Under the pieces are notes generated by a model. That model was given only the letters and a program-made list of their open reading frames with translations. It was not told the origin of the DNA and did not search any database. A stretch of 64,000 nucleotides of DNA, taken from the NCBI GenBank assembly GCA_037179385.1, contig CM074188.1, forward strand, positions 24,073,318 through 24,137,317. Reading direction: 5' to 3'. Within the stretch, counting starts at the first letter, position 1; each line of letters opens with the position of its first letter. Below, piece after piece: positions 1-13,095 of the stretch. The translations under genes and the position numbers were made by a program. Source of the stretch: Holothuria scabra. Taxonomy: Eukaryota; Echinodermata; Holothuroidea; Aspidochirotida; Holothuriidae.

Positions 1-2100
1 CAACTGTCATTAGAAGGTACCAAACTGCCCTGGGCGCAACGAAGTTGGCTACTGTAAGAGAGGCGAGGTGGGCTTACGATATCTCCATAGGCCTATCAGA
101 AGATCGAAGATACGACAACGGAAGGGGATCCTCCGGCCTCACTCGAGTCCCTCTCTTAAATATGAAAGGCGAGGCTGGGAATATGGGAGACTCTTGGAAG
201 GGTCATATAGTGAAGTCATACATCGATCTGATGGTTGCATAGGAAAGAAAGGAAGACTGCAACAAGTGAATGGACAGCATAGCAAACCAGCAAAATAAAG
301 TTAGCTGACCATATTCATGACCGCAGAATGGGCATTCCAGCCCTGCAGCTATATTAATTATGGGATTCCAGTCATGCATGGGTACGGGCTACGATCTACA
401 GTTATACTTGGGCCCAAATGGCAGTATTATGTTGGGGCACATGGTCTTGAAGTGGATAAATCGACTTGGCTCGTGTATGTTTGAATAGCCTTGCCTGATT
501 CTCCCATACGTGCGGCTAGCGTCGAGTGCATCGTTCTGTGGAAAAGTCTTTATGGGCCCAAATAACATAATTCTTCTTTATGGACCCAACATTATTCGAG
601 TCATGGGCCCTTGCAATATAGATAATTAGGTACCCATCCACCTTGGCTTAACCAATATTTGGGTGCACAAATAGTGGGATCCATATTGGTCAGCTATCAT
701 GCGTGTCACCCACAATATGTCCCGCCATCTGATTGCCATATAGTCTGCATACCGGGTGATGCTATGACAGTAAACAGAAGGTATATTAAAGAGGAGATGT
801 AATTTTTACCTTGCGCGATTATTTTCCATTGCCTAAAATGAATTCTGGGCCACGAACCAAGAAAGTCGTATGCCTTATGCATATTGTACTAATGCGAATT
901 TCTGTAGCCTAGGACGAGAAGCAGGGTCTTAGGTAGCATGGTGAGCTAAAGCTTTCCTATTTTACTCTGAATGGAGCAATGGGCAAAACTTCTACAATGG
1001 GCTTCAGGAACATAGAGCACAGTCACCCAGTTATTTACAATACACGAAGACACCTTATTCTAATTTTAAAATCAGCTCCTTGTCATGGCCTATCTGTACA
1101 CACTATCGAACTGTCGCATCGACTGAAGACCCATATTTTGTTAGTGGCACATGGCGGACTGGTGACTTAAACGAAAAAGTTGCCACAAGCGCTACCCGTA
1201 TACTTCTGTACAGATCAGTGGTATCATCATGTACCCTGTAGTTCATACCGTATTTTCCAGTCGTTTTTACCTTTGTAATGCGAAGAGCTCAGAAAGGATT
1301 ATATTCGAGGAGTATGGAGCGGCAGGACTGCCACGAGATGACGGAAAAGTGTCCACGACCAACGTTTGCAAAAGAAACTAACATATTAGTAAAAGATGTT
1401 AGGGCTCGTCTTTATTTTTTTAAACTCTTCTTTACCTCGTCGCCCTTGATCTCTTACATGCATATGATCTACAAAATGAAGAGTTACGAAAACATACCTG
1501 TCTGAATTTTTTCTGTGTGGTCTGTACTGGTCTTCTTCTCTCTCTTTTTACCTTTCATTTTCCAAACTCCGTCGTCTCTTTCTCTCCCCTTTTCCTTGTT
1601 CTTCCTTTCTTCCCCTTTCTGAGCTCGGTATGAAGTCGCCCCACCCGGGAAATTTTCAAGGGACACTCCGTCCCTTGCGTCACCAACCATGTGGGAAATT
1701 CACTAACTTGAGTGAACAATTAATTTTCGAAGCACCCTCTTTAAAGCATTTCTACGTGTTCATAAATTGTTAGCCTCAAATTCTGATTTAAAATTGTTTC
1801 TTGGTAATGTCTTACAATTTTATTTAAAATGAAAGCAAGATTCTCATTTCCAGCCCTAATGTAAGAAATCCTAGTGCTCTTCAAAATTGGAGTGAAGGGC
1901 AAGATCAAAACCCTCTATGATTTCCGTGCATAACTTGGTGCACAAAACCACCTTGGTAAAGTTATTGGGGAGAAGGGGGCTCCTTTCCCTCTCCTTGTGA
2001 GTATTACAGCTTACAGAGGTGATTTGCTCGAAACTGAACATATAATCGTGCTTCAACTACTTATAACGTACTGAGTATGTGACTTCAAGGCTTACCAAAT
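1..2100. other. No recognisable feature
   Basis: Only short open frames; none resembles a protein I know. The first 1.4 kb looks less AT-rich and less repetitive than the rest. A pyrimidine-rich stretch is at about 1500-1620. Confidence 0.3.
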
Positions 2101-2107
2101 TTTCTCA

Positions 2108-2400
2108 ACGTGTGTGACAAAAGTGGGCAAAATGTGTGTGACAAAAGTCTTGTCCTGTCAAATTGTGAGAAATATGGGTGATTGTCGTGTCAAAAGTTGT
2201 GACCTCCGTTGTGACAAAAGTGGGCGATGATTGTGACAAAAGTGGTATTTGTGACAGGGCTGTAGGACTCGAGTCCGGACTCGAGGTCGAGTCCGGACTT
2301 AAGTCCACTTTTTTTGGACTCGGACTTGGACTTGGACTCGGGCTCTCTGGACTTGGACTTTGGCTTGGACTTGAAGTCGAGTCCTTCAAGTCCGGCAGCC
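2108..2400. repeat. GGACTY hexamer satellite joined to GTGACAAAAGTGG repeats, copy 1
   Basis: 2108-2255 has several repeats of the word GTGACAAAAGT(GG); then AGGGCTGTAGGACTCGAGTCC leads into a run of GGACTT/GGACTC hexamers to about 2390. Because hexamers keep any reading frame, open frames appear on both strands as Ser-Pro or Gly-Leu repeats; they are artefacts of the repeat. Confidence 0.85.
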
Positions 2401-3127
2401 ATTTTCTCTGATTCTTTATTTCTTTATAATTTCATGATCGATCCACCAAAAACCCCAGTACTCAACATATACTTGGGCTTTATTATCCTTAATGTAGTAT
2501 ACAGGACTATATTGACCTGCATATCTTTATGTAACTTGATAATTTTCAAGTGTCACATGCCAGTTGTTAACATGATTGGCATGAAGTTTGTTTCTTGCAT
2601 AATATTATGTAAACAGTGTTTAACATAGAAACAGCTACAACATGGTACTCTTCTTTCAGTGCCATGCTCTGGGGAACAACCCTAAAATTTTCCTTGTCCC
2701 TCAAAAATTAGACCAATGCCATAAAAATACTAGGGAAGGCATATGAGACTCCTAAAAATAGTTCAATTAGCAACAGTGAACATGGTCTGGCTGTGCCTTG
2801 CACCTTGCAGCATTGTCAGTAAATCTTCTGAAATCCTTTTCGTTGTTGTTATGGATTCCAAAGATGGGCCTGTATACTTTTTGCATCCTGTTTCTTTTTT
2901 TCTTCATACAAATTTTACAAAAAGTTTGCATGGGTTTCACAGCTGCTCATCTTACTGCTACTTCTACAAAGGAAATTATTGCCTTTGTTAATTATTTTGG
3001 GATACTGTAAGATAGGTCTATAAATAACCTGTCAATTGGCTTCTGCTGAATCTTCATATGAAGTTAGCAATACTAACAATATGTAAGTCAGGTAAATACA
3101 CCACAATAGAGCTTAAATTTTACAACA

Positions 3128-3400
3128 TATAAGGCAAGAGCAGTCACCCCGACTTGAAGGTGTATACTGTCCGGTTTCATGAGATGGCTCTTTGGAGTTA
3201 TATGTTATTATATGTTACAGTATTTTTTGTACTCAAATGTGAAATTTAATAAGAGTAACTGCTTAGTTTACCTTGAGTATGCAATGGAGCGGGTCCTAAA
3301 ATGTTATAAAAGATGCTTTGAAAAGAAATAAGGGGATTATTGTGACATTTAAGCTGTTGCTTCAAAATAATATTTGCGGCAACTGCGCTTGCCCTTTATT
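3128..3400 (+). mobile_element. TTAA-flanked MITE, older copy
   Basis: Starts ATAAGGCAAGAGCAGTCACCCC and ends TGCGCTTGCCCTTTAT, matching the better copy at 59605-59867 in both ends and in the middle (CTCAAATGTGAAATTTA, CCTTGAGTATGCAATG). Its TTAA flanks are mutated. Confidence 0.65.
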
Positions 3401-5400
3401 TCTGGAACATTGTTTACCATAACAGTTTGATGAGGGTTTATAATCACGGGGTGATGCATTATGTGGGGTCATGGAGTGGCAGAGTGGTCAGGTAGTCTAG
3501 CTGTTCCAGAGCTGCTGTGTACCAATACTGTGTTGCACATGCATGTGCATATTCACATGGAGTCCTCTTGCTCAATGTATGTGGGTTTTTCTACGGTAGT
3601 CCGGCTTTCTGCCTCCTAGCACTTGGAAATTAACAGGCTTGCTACTAAAATCAGTTGCCCAGCTGCACAAAGTTAGTTGTGCACTGGACTGAAGCACCTT
3701 TGGGTGGACCAGTTAACTAGGCAACTTTGGGCTTTTGCATCATGTGGGGATCAACAAGGAGAGTTTTGTAGCTAAAGGCCTAGGCCTACAGGAAGGTGAT
3801 TGTCAATGTCACAAAATTAACCATCAACTTCAAAGACATTCTTCACATACATCTAAATCATTTCAAACAAATGTTACACCTGCATGATCTGAATTAGTAA
3901 TGGTAACCTTCCTAGGCCTTTTGCATCACACAGTTACAATGGTACTTAGATGCAGGTCACAGTATAGGGGGCACAACCAAAAAAAAAATTAATTACTGTG
4001 GTAGGTATAGCAATTACAGTTACGCCCCAGAGAGTTTGTACAGGTGGCACTAGTTCTGCGAGAAAATTGTGTGAGATCTATTGACAAGGCTTCCAAACAA
4101 TTTACACTGTATTTTTAACATACCCTATTATTGACCTGGAAGTTATGCATATTCGACTATAGCCAAGTTGCTTTTGTGGCTTTGTTCATTGTCTGTTTAT
4201 TTGGTTAAGTTCTAATGAGACCATCATACCTTCTAGAGCCACTAACACTATTGAACCGGCTGCCAAACCAACGCAATTGTACATAGGCCTATAGGCCTAG
4301 GCCTAGGCCTACTATGTTATTTCCGTATCTAAATTACTACGTCATTACGTACATGTACATAGGCCTATTCGAATTCCTGCCTAGCCTGTTGACAAGTTGT
4401 ATGGTTTTCATCATCATACCTCCTCCACCTTGCTGGCACAATTGCTCCACCTCATGCTTCCCATGGACTAGACACAGCCAGGTAAAAAACTTGCAAGTAA
4501 CAGTTAATATGGTGGCAGGTAAAGTTACCTAAATAACTTGTCAGGCCATCTGCGAGTTGGATCATTTACAGGTTGTACGTCAATACTGTATACATACAAT
4601 GCTTTGAACAGTATAATGTACAGTACAGTATGACAATGTTGTTTTGTTGTTGGTCCTAACAAGTAACATATGTGCAACTTTCATTAGCCTCTGTATATAT
4701 ATGTGTGCTGTACTACATGATATTCATGAAGACAAATGGGCAATATGGCAGCTGGTTTTGCATGCATATGGAATTGTCCAGAGATAGCTTTGTGGGCTTT
4801 ATGCTAGTAGAGCAGCTACTAAGGGATTGTCCATACAACCAGATGTCTGCAGTATAGCTTTAGACAGGCTCAACTTGAACCAACAGGTTGGAAACTGGGC
4901 CGTAACACTCTGTCTGACTAACAAACTAACTATAGACAGGCCGTATAATTAAAGCCTTGCTGATGCCTCTGTTATTTAAAAATATTTGATGTGCCCTCCC
5001 AAAATTGGTTTCAGGTTGCTTTAAGCACTGAGTGCATTCCCACTATTGGGAACCCTTCATGCAATTCCTGCATAATCACCAATAGCCTTTATATTGTACT
5101 ATATTCTCAAACAGCTTGTCCTTTGGGTTACAAATTTAAAACCAGACTGTATTTTCAAAGTGTTTCTCTTGCCAGCCTATAGTCCCAGGACAACTTAAAA
5201 AATCCATTACCCCAACAAAAAGACTTTGTCCACTTACAAAATTCCTGAGTATATTTGAGCATTCCCATCAGGACCCCATGCACTGCTGTAAACATCCCCA
5301 GGTTGGGGCATTTCTCCCAGACAATTGGCTGATTTTAAGTGAAAAATATGAGCTACTGTTTACTTAGTATGTAAGAGAGGCACAATTTTCATTTAGCCAG
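3401..5400. other. Mostly unannotated sequence
   Basis: No gene seen. At 4866-4925 there is a SINE tail (CTCAACTTGAACCAACAGG then TTGGAAACTGGGCCGTAA) of the tRNA-derived family found at 49628 and 19783. The rest is unrecognised. Confidence 0.35.
4285..4312. repeat. GGCCTA hexamer run
   Basis: A short tandem of TAGGCC units within a region where AGGCCTA words recur (4285, 4361, 31897, 37394). Such words are abundant in some echinoderm genomes, from memory. Confidence 0.5.
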
Positions 5401-5621
5401 ATAAGTGGACTCAGCTGCAGTGCATGGGCTCCGCTTTGATTTCAGGTCCAGTTGAAACCCATTCCGGGCCAGTTCCAATTTCAGGACCATTCCAGGCCAA
5501 TTCCAAGTACAGGAAAACCTACATTGAATCAGGAATTGAGTCCAAGTTTGTCCCTGTTCATACAGCTATAGCAACCATAGGCCTAGATCTTTACCAGAAA
5601 ATACTATTGTTGTTTTACTAC

Positions 5622-5945
5622 TTTTGGACTTGGACTCGGACTTGGACTCGAGAGCACTGGACTCGGACTTGGACTCGAGCCCCTTGGACTTGGACTTGGA
5701 CTCGGACTTGAGCTTTTGGACTTGGACTCGGACTTGGACTTGAGAGCACTGGACTCGGACTTGGACTTGGACTCGAGCCCCTTGGACTTGGACTTGGACT
5801 CGGACTTGAGCTTTTGGACTTGGACTCGGACTTGGACTTGAGCTTGTTGGACTCGACTACAGCCCTGATTTGTGACAAAAGTGGGCAAAAATTTTGACAA
5901 AAGTGGTTGGTGAAACAAAAGTGGTATTTGTGACAAAACTAGTTG
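5622..5945. repeat. GGACTY hexamer satellite joined to GTGACAAAAGTGG repeats, copy 2
   Basis: A longer hexamer run (5622-5858) with higher-order units (GAGCACTGGACTCGGACTT..., GAGCCCCTTGGACTTGG..., GAGCTTTTGGACTTGG...), then CTACAGCCCTGATTTGTGAC and GACAAAAGTGG repeats to 5945. The hexamer and the flanking words are in the reverse order compared with copy 1 (2108-2400). Confidence 0.85.
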
Positions 5946-6493
5946 CTACAAGGGCTGATGCCCCTGTTTTGAAGTATTTTCTGTTCGGATTGGCTTAGAT
6001 TTATGCTTGGTGTTGTATGCACTTTCAGCAGGAAAACAAGTGACCGTCGTACTGGGGGAGCTGTTATTCGGATAATAGTTCCCTGTAATCCTCTGTTTCT
6101 TCCATCCGCCAGCAGGAATATTGTTTGCTTCAGTTAGCAGAACGATTGATTTTCTTATCTTTGCTTATGCTTGGGTGACTTCCAGCTGCATTTGGTGATT
6201 GTTACTAATCCAAGGTCCCCGTCCAAAAGCCTAGTTGACCGATTCGTGGGAAACAGTTCTAAAGAAACCGTCTCCCCAATGGTGTATCCTACGCTGTGCC
6301 CAACAATTCCATACTTCAACGAACAGTGGCGCAGCCACGGGGAGGGTTTGGGGGGTTAGAACCCCCCCCCCCCCCATGACCCAACCTTGCAATGCAAAAA
6401 ACACCTAAAAAAAGGCGTTTTTTCTCTCTATTCGTAGACTTTTCTCTCATATCGTGACCCAACCCCCCATGACACCGAAACCCTCCCCATGAC

Positions 6494-9400
6494 CAGTGGC
6501 GCAGCTAGGGATTTCGGTCGGAGGGGGCGAAAATAGTCTACAGGGGCGCTTCGAAGGAGTATATACCCTGAGTCTCAGCACGATCTAAGTCATGGCTTTT
6601 CAGACTTTTCATTTGGTTTTCCCCCACCTGGTAGAAGACTACCTTGCCATTTCTACTCAGCAAGTTTTTCTTTAAAAACATGCTTAAATTTTCTATCCAT
6701 GGGTGTCCGCAGAAGAAAATTCAGGTGGGCAAAATATTTTTTTTTGGGGGGGGGGGTGGGGGGAGCTCCGCGCCACCATGAGTTGTGGCGGAGCGCCAGA
6801 AAATTTTCGCCCAAAATGCTTCCAACATCGCTAGAAATGGCATTTCTTTAGTCTATTTACCCCATGTAAATAGGGGAAACAATGAGTGAACTGTAAAGAA
6901 GTGTTGATGTTAATTTTTCTTCGTCTTTTTCTTTATTTTTTATTCGTTTTTTCAAGCTTTTTTATTTTCCAGGGGAAAGAAAGTCCCCCCGTTGTCCCTA
7001 CCTGCACACGCCCGTGTTTCTATCCCTCTCTTTTACATACTAGTATGAAGGGGGCCATTTTATCTTGTGTTATTGTCAGGTCTAGATTTAAGATTTTAAT
7101 GTAATAATGGACTACTTTGTGAAGATAAAGATTAAACCTGCTAGAGCCAATAGCAAGCAATCTTACAGGGGGAAAATTTTGAAATTGATCACCGTTAAGT
7201 GTACATTTTTGGCATCTGGAAATCAAGATAAGTACATGAAGAAACATTAATTGACACAATTAATGTGACCACTCATTAATTAAGTACATTGCAAGAAATA
7301 CCCAAGACAAAAGGTCTGCTTGGCTGAGTAGCTCTCTAGATACCGAATTCATAAGAAATAAAAGTAGCCTAAACTATATTAGATGCAATTTCCTGGTTTT
7401 TGAGACCATGCACGGAAGTGCAAAAAGAAGCATTTTCATACATTGTAGTGCAGTGTTAGATGATCACTCGGCATTTACGGAATAAAATAGCCATTTATCA
7501 TGAGAACGGTCACTCGAAGAAAAGCAAAATGGAAACTGCTCATCAGTACTCTTAAACCATAACCACTATGATAACAGTTTAACTTAACCACAATGCTCTC
7601 TTCAAATGACTTTTAAAATGTTGTGGAAGCTATTTTGGTATTTTTATAAATTCTTTTTATCGTCTATGTTGACAATTATCCCCGACAAGAAGAGCAGTGG
7701 CGTAGCTTCTGGGGGGGCAGGGGGGGCAAATTGCCCCCCCCTAGAAAAATTTTTGGGGAAATTTGATGAAAATGGGGAAATTTGATGAATTTTCTTATTC
7801 TTACAAAAATTTCTCAAAATCTTTGGTAGAATAAGAAATTGTGAGACATTTTTCATACATAATTCGTATTTTCATGCAACAAATTAACTCAGATTTCGTC
7901 AGTGTCGCATGAACCGGCCCTACTCGTGTTCCACAGAAATGTCCTCGCCGCGTAGCAGATTGAATGTTCTCCTGTATACGCACTGGGGTTATGATCAGTG
8001 CATTTCAGTGCACACATTCAGGTATTTAACAACAGCTGATACAGTGCAACTAACACTGAAAGACTCTAATCCCAAACTAATCCCCTTGTACACAGTCTCT
8101 GTGTTGTGCACTTTGGGAATTCAGTAAAAGGATGTGAAAACTGACAAATCGCTACCATAGACCCCCGGGGTTATTATGTTGTTCTACAAGCTATTAGTAG
8201 CTATGCCGATTTTACTCTGTGTTCGTAACGATGGATGGGGCTGAAACAATCCATGGCCAACGATAAACTTAAAGTTAGTCTAGAAATTAGAATGAAAGGG
8301 ATCCATTGGCATACTTAGATTTTGTTACTTAGTAGCCTAATCCTTGGAGGTTTACAGTCTAGTTCGGGAAAATAGCTTTCTGCTCACTTGGGGTGTAACA
8401 ATAAACGGGTCAATGAGTACCTTGTAGCCTTCTACACTTAACAGACTGCTGTTCTAACAGGATATCCTCTGTGATCGAGCCACTCTTAGGCCTCCTTAGT
8501 GGCGTGCGAAGGGGAGACCATTGGGCCATGCCCCCCTCACAGATGCCATTTTTTCTTTGTTCTTAAAAATACGTAGTCTAACTTTAGTAACACAGATTTT
8601 ATTGAAAAGATAGCATATGTGGCACCAGAATGCTTATAAGGACACCCAACTTTTCAAGAATTTTCAAAGGGGAAGGATTGTCTCTGCAAGGTCCTTCAGT
8701 GATGCCATCTTTTTTAATTCCTATAAATAGACCTAGGCAAATTCTGTCAAATTCCAATTTTTACCTAAAATGGTAGACTCTGTTTCCCACTGGTGGCATC
8801 GATAAAAAAGACAACATGTTTAGATTCTCTTTAAAAACATGAATACGCTATTTCCAGCCATCTGAGGGGTCTAATTTTCGAATTTTTTTCTACGCTCCGC
8901 GCCAACCAATGGTGGCGCTCCGCTTAGATAACCTTTATGATAAAATAACGTTTTGTGGCCAAGAAAACCCACAATCCTGTACCGATCAATGCTCTTTTAT
9001 TTTGACTCCTAAAAGTGTGCAAATTTAATGACAAGTTTTACTTCGTTAGGTAGCATAAATGGCATAAGAATGCATGTAAAGACACAAAAGTTTCAGTTTT
9101 ATCCTCATGGACCACCACGATTAACTTTTAACACTGTTCCTGTCAAAGTCGAAAATCTTGCACCATTTTGCATCTAGGCTCCTTGAAAACGTCAAAAAAT
9201 TTCCGGACATCCCCTCCCCTTAGACCATACTGCATGACCCCCCCCCCCCCCCCTCAAAGAAATTCTGCGTACGCCACTGCGTTACTACATACAAATAAAC
9301 CAGATATTGTTTACCAAAATAATATACTTTGTTATTTCCGATTGCTCTATGTTATACTTTAAGATTAAAATGCAGGTAATATTACAAAATGACACGGTAA

Positions 9401-9911
9401 TGTTGTTATACTTGTAAGTTTGCATATTTTATATGAAATACATACACATTGACCGGGAAAAGTTTTGGGGAAATTTCATACCTTTGCCCCCCCCCCCCTG
9501 GAAAAAATCCTAGCTACGCCACTGAAGAAGAGGGCTATTTGCGCTATTGGCCGGGGGTGAATTAAATGTCAGTCTTATTGTGTGTTTTGCAAGCTTATAA
9601 TCACGCTTGGTTTGGAAGCATACATTAGTGCTTATAAAGCATGAAGATACGTTTCCGCAAAATCTATCCCTATTACAGAAGATGACCCTTTTCATCAGAA
9701 TTAAGCGCAGATGGTACAGTTAATGGTATCTGTTTGAGCATTTTGTTATCTGCGCCTTAAAACAACGCTATTAAATTATGTCTTTTGCCAGTAATGGTAC
9801 AAGAATGAAGTATGTTAAATACCTAAAAAGGGCGTCGACAGACGATTTCAGTCCTTCGGGGGGGAGGGGGGAGCGACTACCCCACCTGGCCATATAGAAG
9901 CTCCGCCACTG
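6494..9911. mobile_element. hAT-like element inserted into the outer MITE
   Basis: Starts CAGTGGCGCAGCTAGGG, ends GAAGCTCCGCCACTG, and is flanked by perfect 8-base duplications cccatgac (6486-6493 and 9912-9919). Subtracting the third insertion leaves about 1580 bases without a transposase. Includes a GGCGGAGCGCCA palindrome-like motif near 6764-6800 and long C and G runs. Confidence 0.9.
7695..9524 (-). mobile_element. Composite non-autonomous hAT-like element, inverted copy (innermost insertion)
   Basis: 1830 bases, ends CAGTGGCGTAGCTTCT and CCTAGCTACGCCACTG, perfect 8-base duplications aagaagag (7687-7694 and 9525-9532). It is the reverse-oriented sister of 39713-41678. It carries one, not two, of the internal GCGCCACC..GGTTGGCGC repeat units, consistent with deletion by recombination between them. 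The inner hAT-type unit spans about 8498-9279. Confidence 0.92.
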
Positions 9912-9948
9912 CCCATGACACAATCCTGGCTACGCGCCTGCCAACGAA

Positions 9949-11165
9949 TTACCGAAGTTGAGTCACGGACTTATTAAAGGGAAATATTGCGTTTAAAATG
10001 CTCTAGCATAGCATTATGACAAAATAGCTCTAGCCATTACTATCAAATCATTTGGTCTGAACAATAAACTCGAACAATACCATCATCTCCTCGAAATATT
10101 ATGTACAAGAAGAGTTATGGAAGTTGCATCTTTTGAAATGTTGAAAGTTTGGGTGAACAAACTATTCTTGAGCAACAAGCAACTGAATTTCTAACTGAGG
10201 GAAACTTATTTTGTGAAAAGAAGGCTACCTTATTTTTGATTATTTATCACTCTTTGCCAATAAATATTGGTTTTAAAAGAATGAAATTTCCATGTAAAAC
10301 AAACGCAGTATTTCCCTTTAAGAATTTCCTTTCACCCACTGAGGACAAATATACAGATGATGGGTGGCTGTCTTTAAATACCGAGGAACAACCATATATC
10401 TCCGTGACATGGCGGGTCAGACAGAGTCTCTTTATCACCATGTACGTATAACGCAGCCTTCTAAATACTCTGGTAGAATTACAAGTATTCGGAGGTTTAA
10501 ATGAAACATGATCGGAGCTTAACCTCTGTAACATTTGAAGTGAACCATTTCAATTGCAGGTGACATAAATTAGTTGCAGTTTTGTCACCATCACCAAACG
10601 CTTTCAGGAAAACACCTTCCAAAAATACGTCTCCCCGTTGGGACGTAGACTTGTCTTTTTACTATTATTATTATTTTCAGTTCGTGAGAAGACATCAAAG
10701 TCAGTGATTTTCTATCCACTTTCAATTGATGTTATCCATTCTATCCTGGCTTGTGAGACCAAGCCCTGAGGATTGAAAATGGGTAAACGTAAATCCGTTT
10801 TTCACAGTTTTAAATTTATTTCAAAATGAAGGTAAAGGTTAGAATTAAGGTTAGGTTTACGGGGAACAGGTGTATTGGGCCTGTTCTTTCATAATCCGGT
10901 GTTAGAATTGCAAACAAAGGGGTTCGAAAGCTTACAGTTTGGAAGTAGGGGTGTGGTCTGCTTCCAAGAAGATGATTCGTTCATTTGCTGGATTTGCCCT
11001 CATCCGTCCTGGTAAAAAATTAAAGGCAGTCAACTCTCACCCCAAACTACATTTTTGTAGTAGTCCACAGAAATTCTCAATTGGCACAGCTCTTTGATTG
11101 ACAGCTAATTGAAAAAATGTGGAATACCAAAGCTCATTATTACACAGCATGTACTGTACAGAGAT
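9949..11165. other. No recognisable feature
   Basis: No gene or clear repeat. The overlapping frames on both strands at 10149-10534 have no recognisable domain and are treated as chance. Confidence 0.3.
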
Positions 11166-11712
11166 TGCTTTGATTACACATTGAGGTCAGGGGTGGCGCC
11201 AGCGGGGGGGCCATGTCCGACGTCGGAGAACACTTCCCCCTTCCGTCGGGGAAGGTCGGCGGTGTTGTAGGGGAGGCATAAAAATTATAAAAAAAAAATA
11301 ATGAGAAAACCCTTCAAGGACTCAAAAGAAGCTACTGGATGGGTGATCTTGAACATATTTTTCCTTTTGTATTTTAATACACATCGAAATCGATTTTCAA
11401 TCACTTCTTTGTAGCTCTGTTATACCTCATTCTATGTACCTTGACCCATCTCCTCCCCCGTCGGGGAAGGACGAGGGTTTATCGGGGAGGTCTGAAAATA
11501 AAAGAAAAGTTAAAGGACCGAAGTCGCTGAATGAATGATCATAAACTCTTTTTGTCTTTTTTAACGGTGTAATAATACACATCGGAATCGATTTTCAATC
11601 ACTTCTTCGTACAGTGGCGTAGCTAGGATTTTCTCCAGGGGGGCAAAGGTATGAAATTTCCCCAAAACTTTTCCCGGTCAATGTGTATGTATTTCATATA
11701 AAATATGCAAAC

Positions 11713-13095
11713 TTTTTTTTTTTTTTTTTCTTTTTTTCATTTAATCTTTATTTTCTCTTGGCCATCAAATTCAGGTAAAGGTTACAAAAGACATTGAAAC
11801 AGCAAATATTCCATTAAAGTAACATTAACAAAAGATACAGAAATATTAATCTTAATCTTCTAAATCCAGCAACGTATACCATGGCAACCAATATCTTTCC
11901 CAAATGTTTACTTTCATGTTTTCCTTAAAAATATATTCGTTAATGTCAAAATAATACTTTAAAAACTTCTGCAAGCTATACACCGACGGGATGGATTTTT
12001 GTTGCTTACACTTAAAAATATGAAACTTCACCAAAATGATCAGAAGGTTACCGACTCGGGCAAAATCACCCCAAATAAAACAACGCTAATATCAAGGAGA
12101 TTAATATTGATATTTGCTTTAGTGAAAATATTATGCAAATAATTCCAAAGAACAGATGTGAAATTGCAATAATAAAAGAAGTGCTGGATTGTTTCAGTTT
12201 CGTTGTGACAAAAGCTACACTTATCGGAATCAATTGCATTTATAACAAAGAGATATTTGTTCGTAGGGACAATTCGGTGAAGAATACTGTACTGAAACCA
12301 TCTAATCTGAACGTCAATAGAGCAGCTGAAAGGTATGGAACAATATAAACTCCAGGATTCTTGAGAAACGTTTAAGTATTCACACCATTTGTTATACGAG
12401 GTCTTACGAAACTTTGACAGTTTTACGAGTTTACTATAAACAGCTTTACATGAAAACAGACCACGGTGTAACATAATATTACATAAATTATTTACAGGGT
12501 TTGGAAGGTTATGGTCTAAAGTGCTAAAAAATTCACCCCAAGTTGTTTTAACAGAGTTTATTAGCCCGTAATATTCAAGAAAATGTGTCTTAATGTCATA
12601 CATTCGAACTAAATCCTCTTGGTTATAGAAATCACCATTCGAATCAATGAGATCATTTATAAAAAAGATGCCCTTTTTGTACCAATGAGAGTAAGCAACG
12701 GGTACATTGCCTACTGTAATAAAATTACTTTTCCAAAGCGGCTGACTTAAAATAAAAATGTCTTTTCCCATTTCATCCTCTGAAATACCTTTCAAACTTA
12801 AATAGTAATAAGTGGAGGTCAGAACATCTTTCCAAAAAGCATTCCTTACACATTGACCTGCCAGTCTAATAACATCGTTTCCATACTTATATAAATCATC
12901 AAGGTCAATTTGGTAATTTTGTAAATAAAAGCCTGCGTGTCCTCCATTACCACTGCTCAGCATACGAGCAAAGCATGAAACTTTGAGTGCACGACAATAA
13001 GTTACAATGTCAATCATTTTTATACCACCCTCAGAATAGCCTTGAATAATCTGGTTACGACTGATACGATCTGGTTTCCCTTTCCAGACAAAAAT
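11713..13095 (-). mobile_element. 5'-truncated LINE (L1/Tx1-like) retrotransposon
   Basis: Inserted into the hAT-like element: the target word atatgcaaac occurs at 11703-11712 and 13096-13105, and in uninterrupted copies the sequence runs straight through. A poly-T run starts at 11713 (poly-A tail on the minus strand). The retained part encodes the C-terminal end of ORF2. Target-primed reverse transcription explains the truncation and tail. Confidence 0.92.
11852..13094 (-). pseudogene. LINE ORF2 C-terminal fragment (zf-RVT region), frameshifted
   Basis: On the minus strand the frame is open from the truncation point (FVWKGKPDRISRNQII, then SEGGIKMIDI, the typical segment after the reverse transcriptase domain of L1-like elements) down to 12040. 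It contains the zinc-binding pattern CSFCHNETETIQHFFYYC (C-x2-C-x8-H-x4-C). The frame stops at 12040, while the C-terminal homologous segment (VKFHIFKCKQQKSIPSV) continues one base out of frame to 11852, so a frameshift lies near 12045-12055. No palm domain or endonuclease remains. Dead copy. Confidence 0.9.

Larger units (their letters stand above)
6324..9940 (-). mobile_element. hAT-like MITE (outermost of three nested insertions)
   Basis: Begins CAGTGGCGCAGCCACGGGG at 6324, is interrupted at 6493 and finishes at 9920-9940 with ACAATCCTGGCTACGCGCCTG. Flanks are tcaacgaa (6316-6323) and ccaacgaa (9941-9948), 7 of 8 identical. Without the inserted DNA it would be about 190 bases, matching the 182-base copy at 32452-32633 in both ends and core. 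Confidence 0.85.

Noticed and set aside
2105..2628. Overlapping Ser-Pro and Gly-Leu rich open frames on both strands
   Set aside because: A hexamer satellite keeps all frames open; the proteins are products of the repeat.
5604..5936. 110- and 86-codon minus-strand frames rich in Ser-Lys and Ser-Pro
   Set aside because: Same GGACTY satellite; no conserved domain, no initiation context, shown in several frames at once.
6360..6376. Long poly-C and poly-G runs (also 9240, 13272, 24067, 35204, 57036, 63478) as regulatory G-quadruplex sites
   Set aside because: They recur at fixed places near hAT-like termini and are parts of the elements; no evidence of a separate function.
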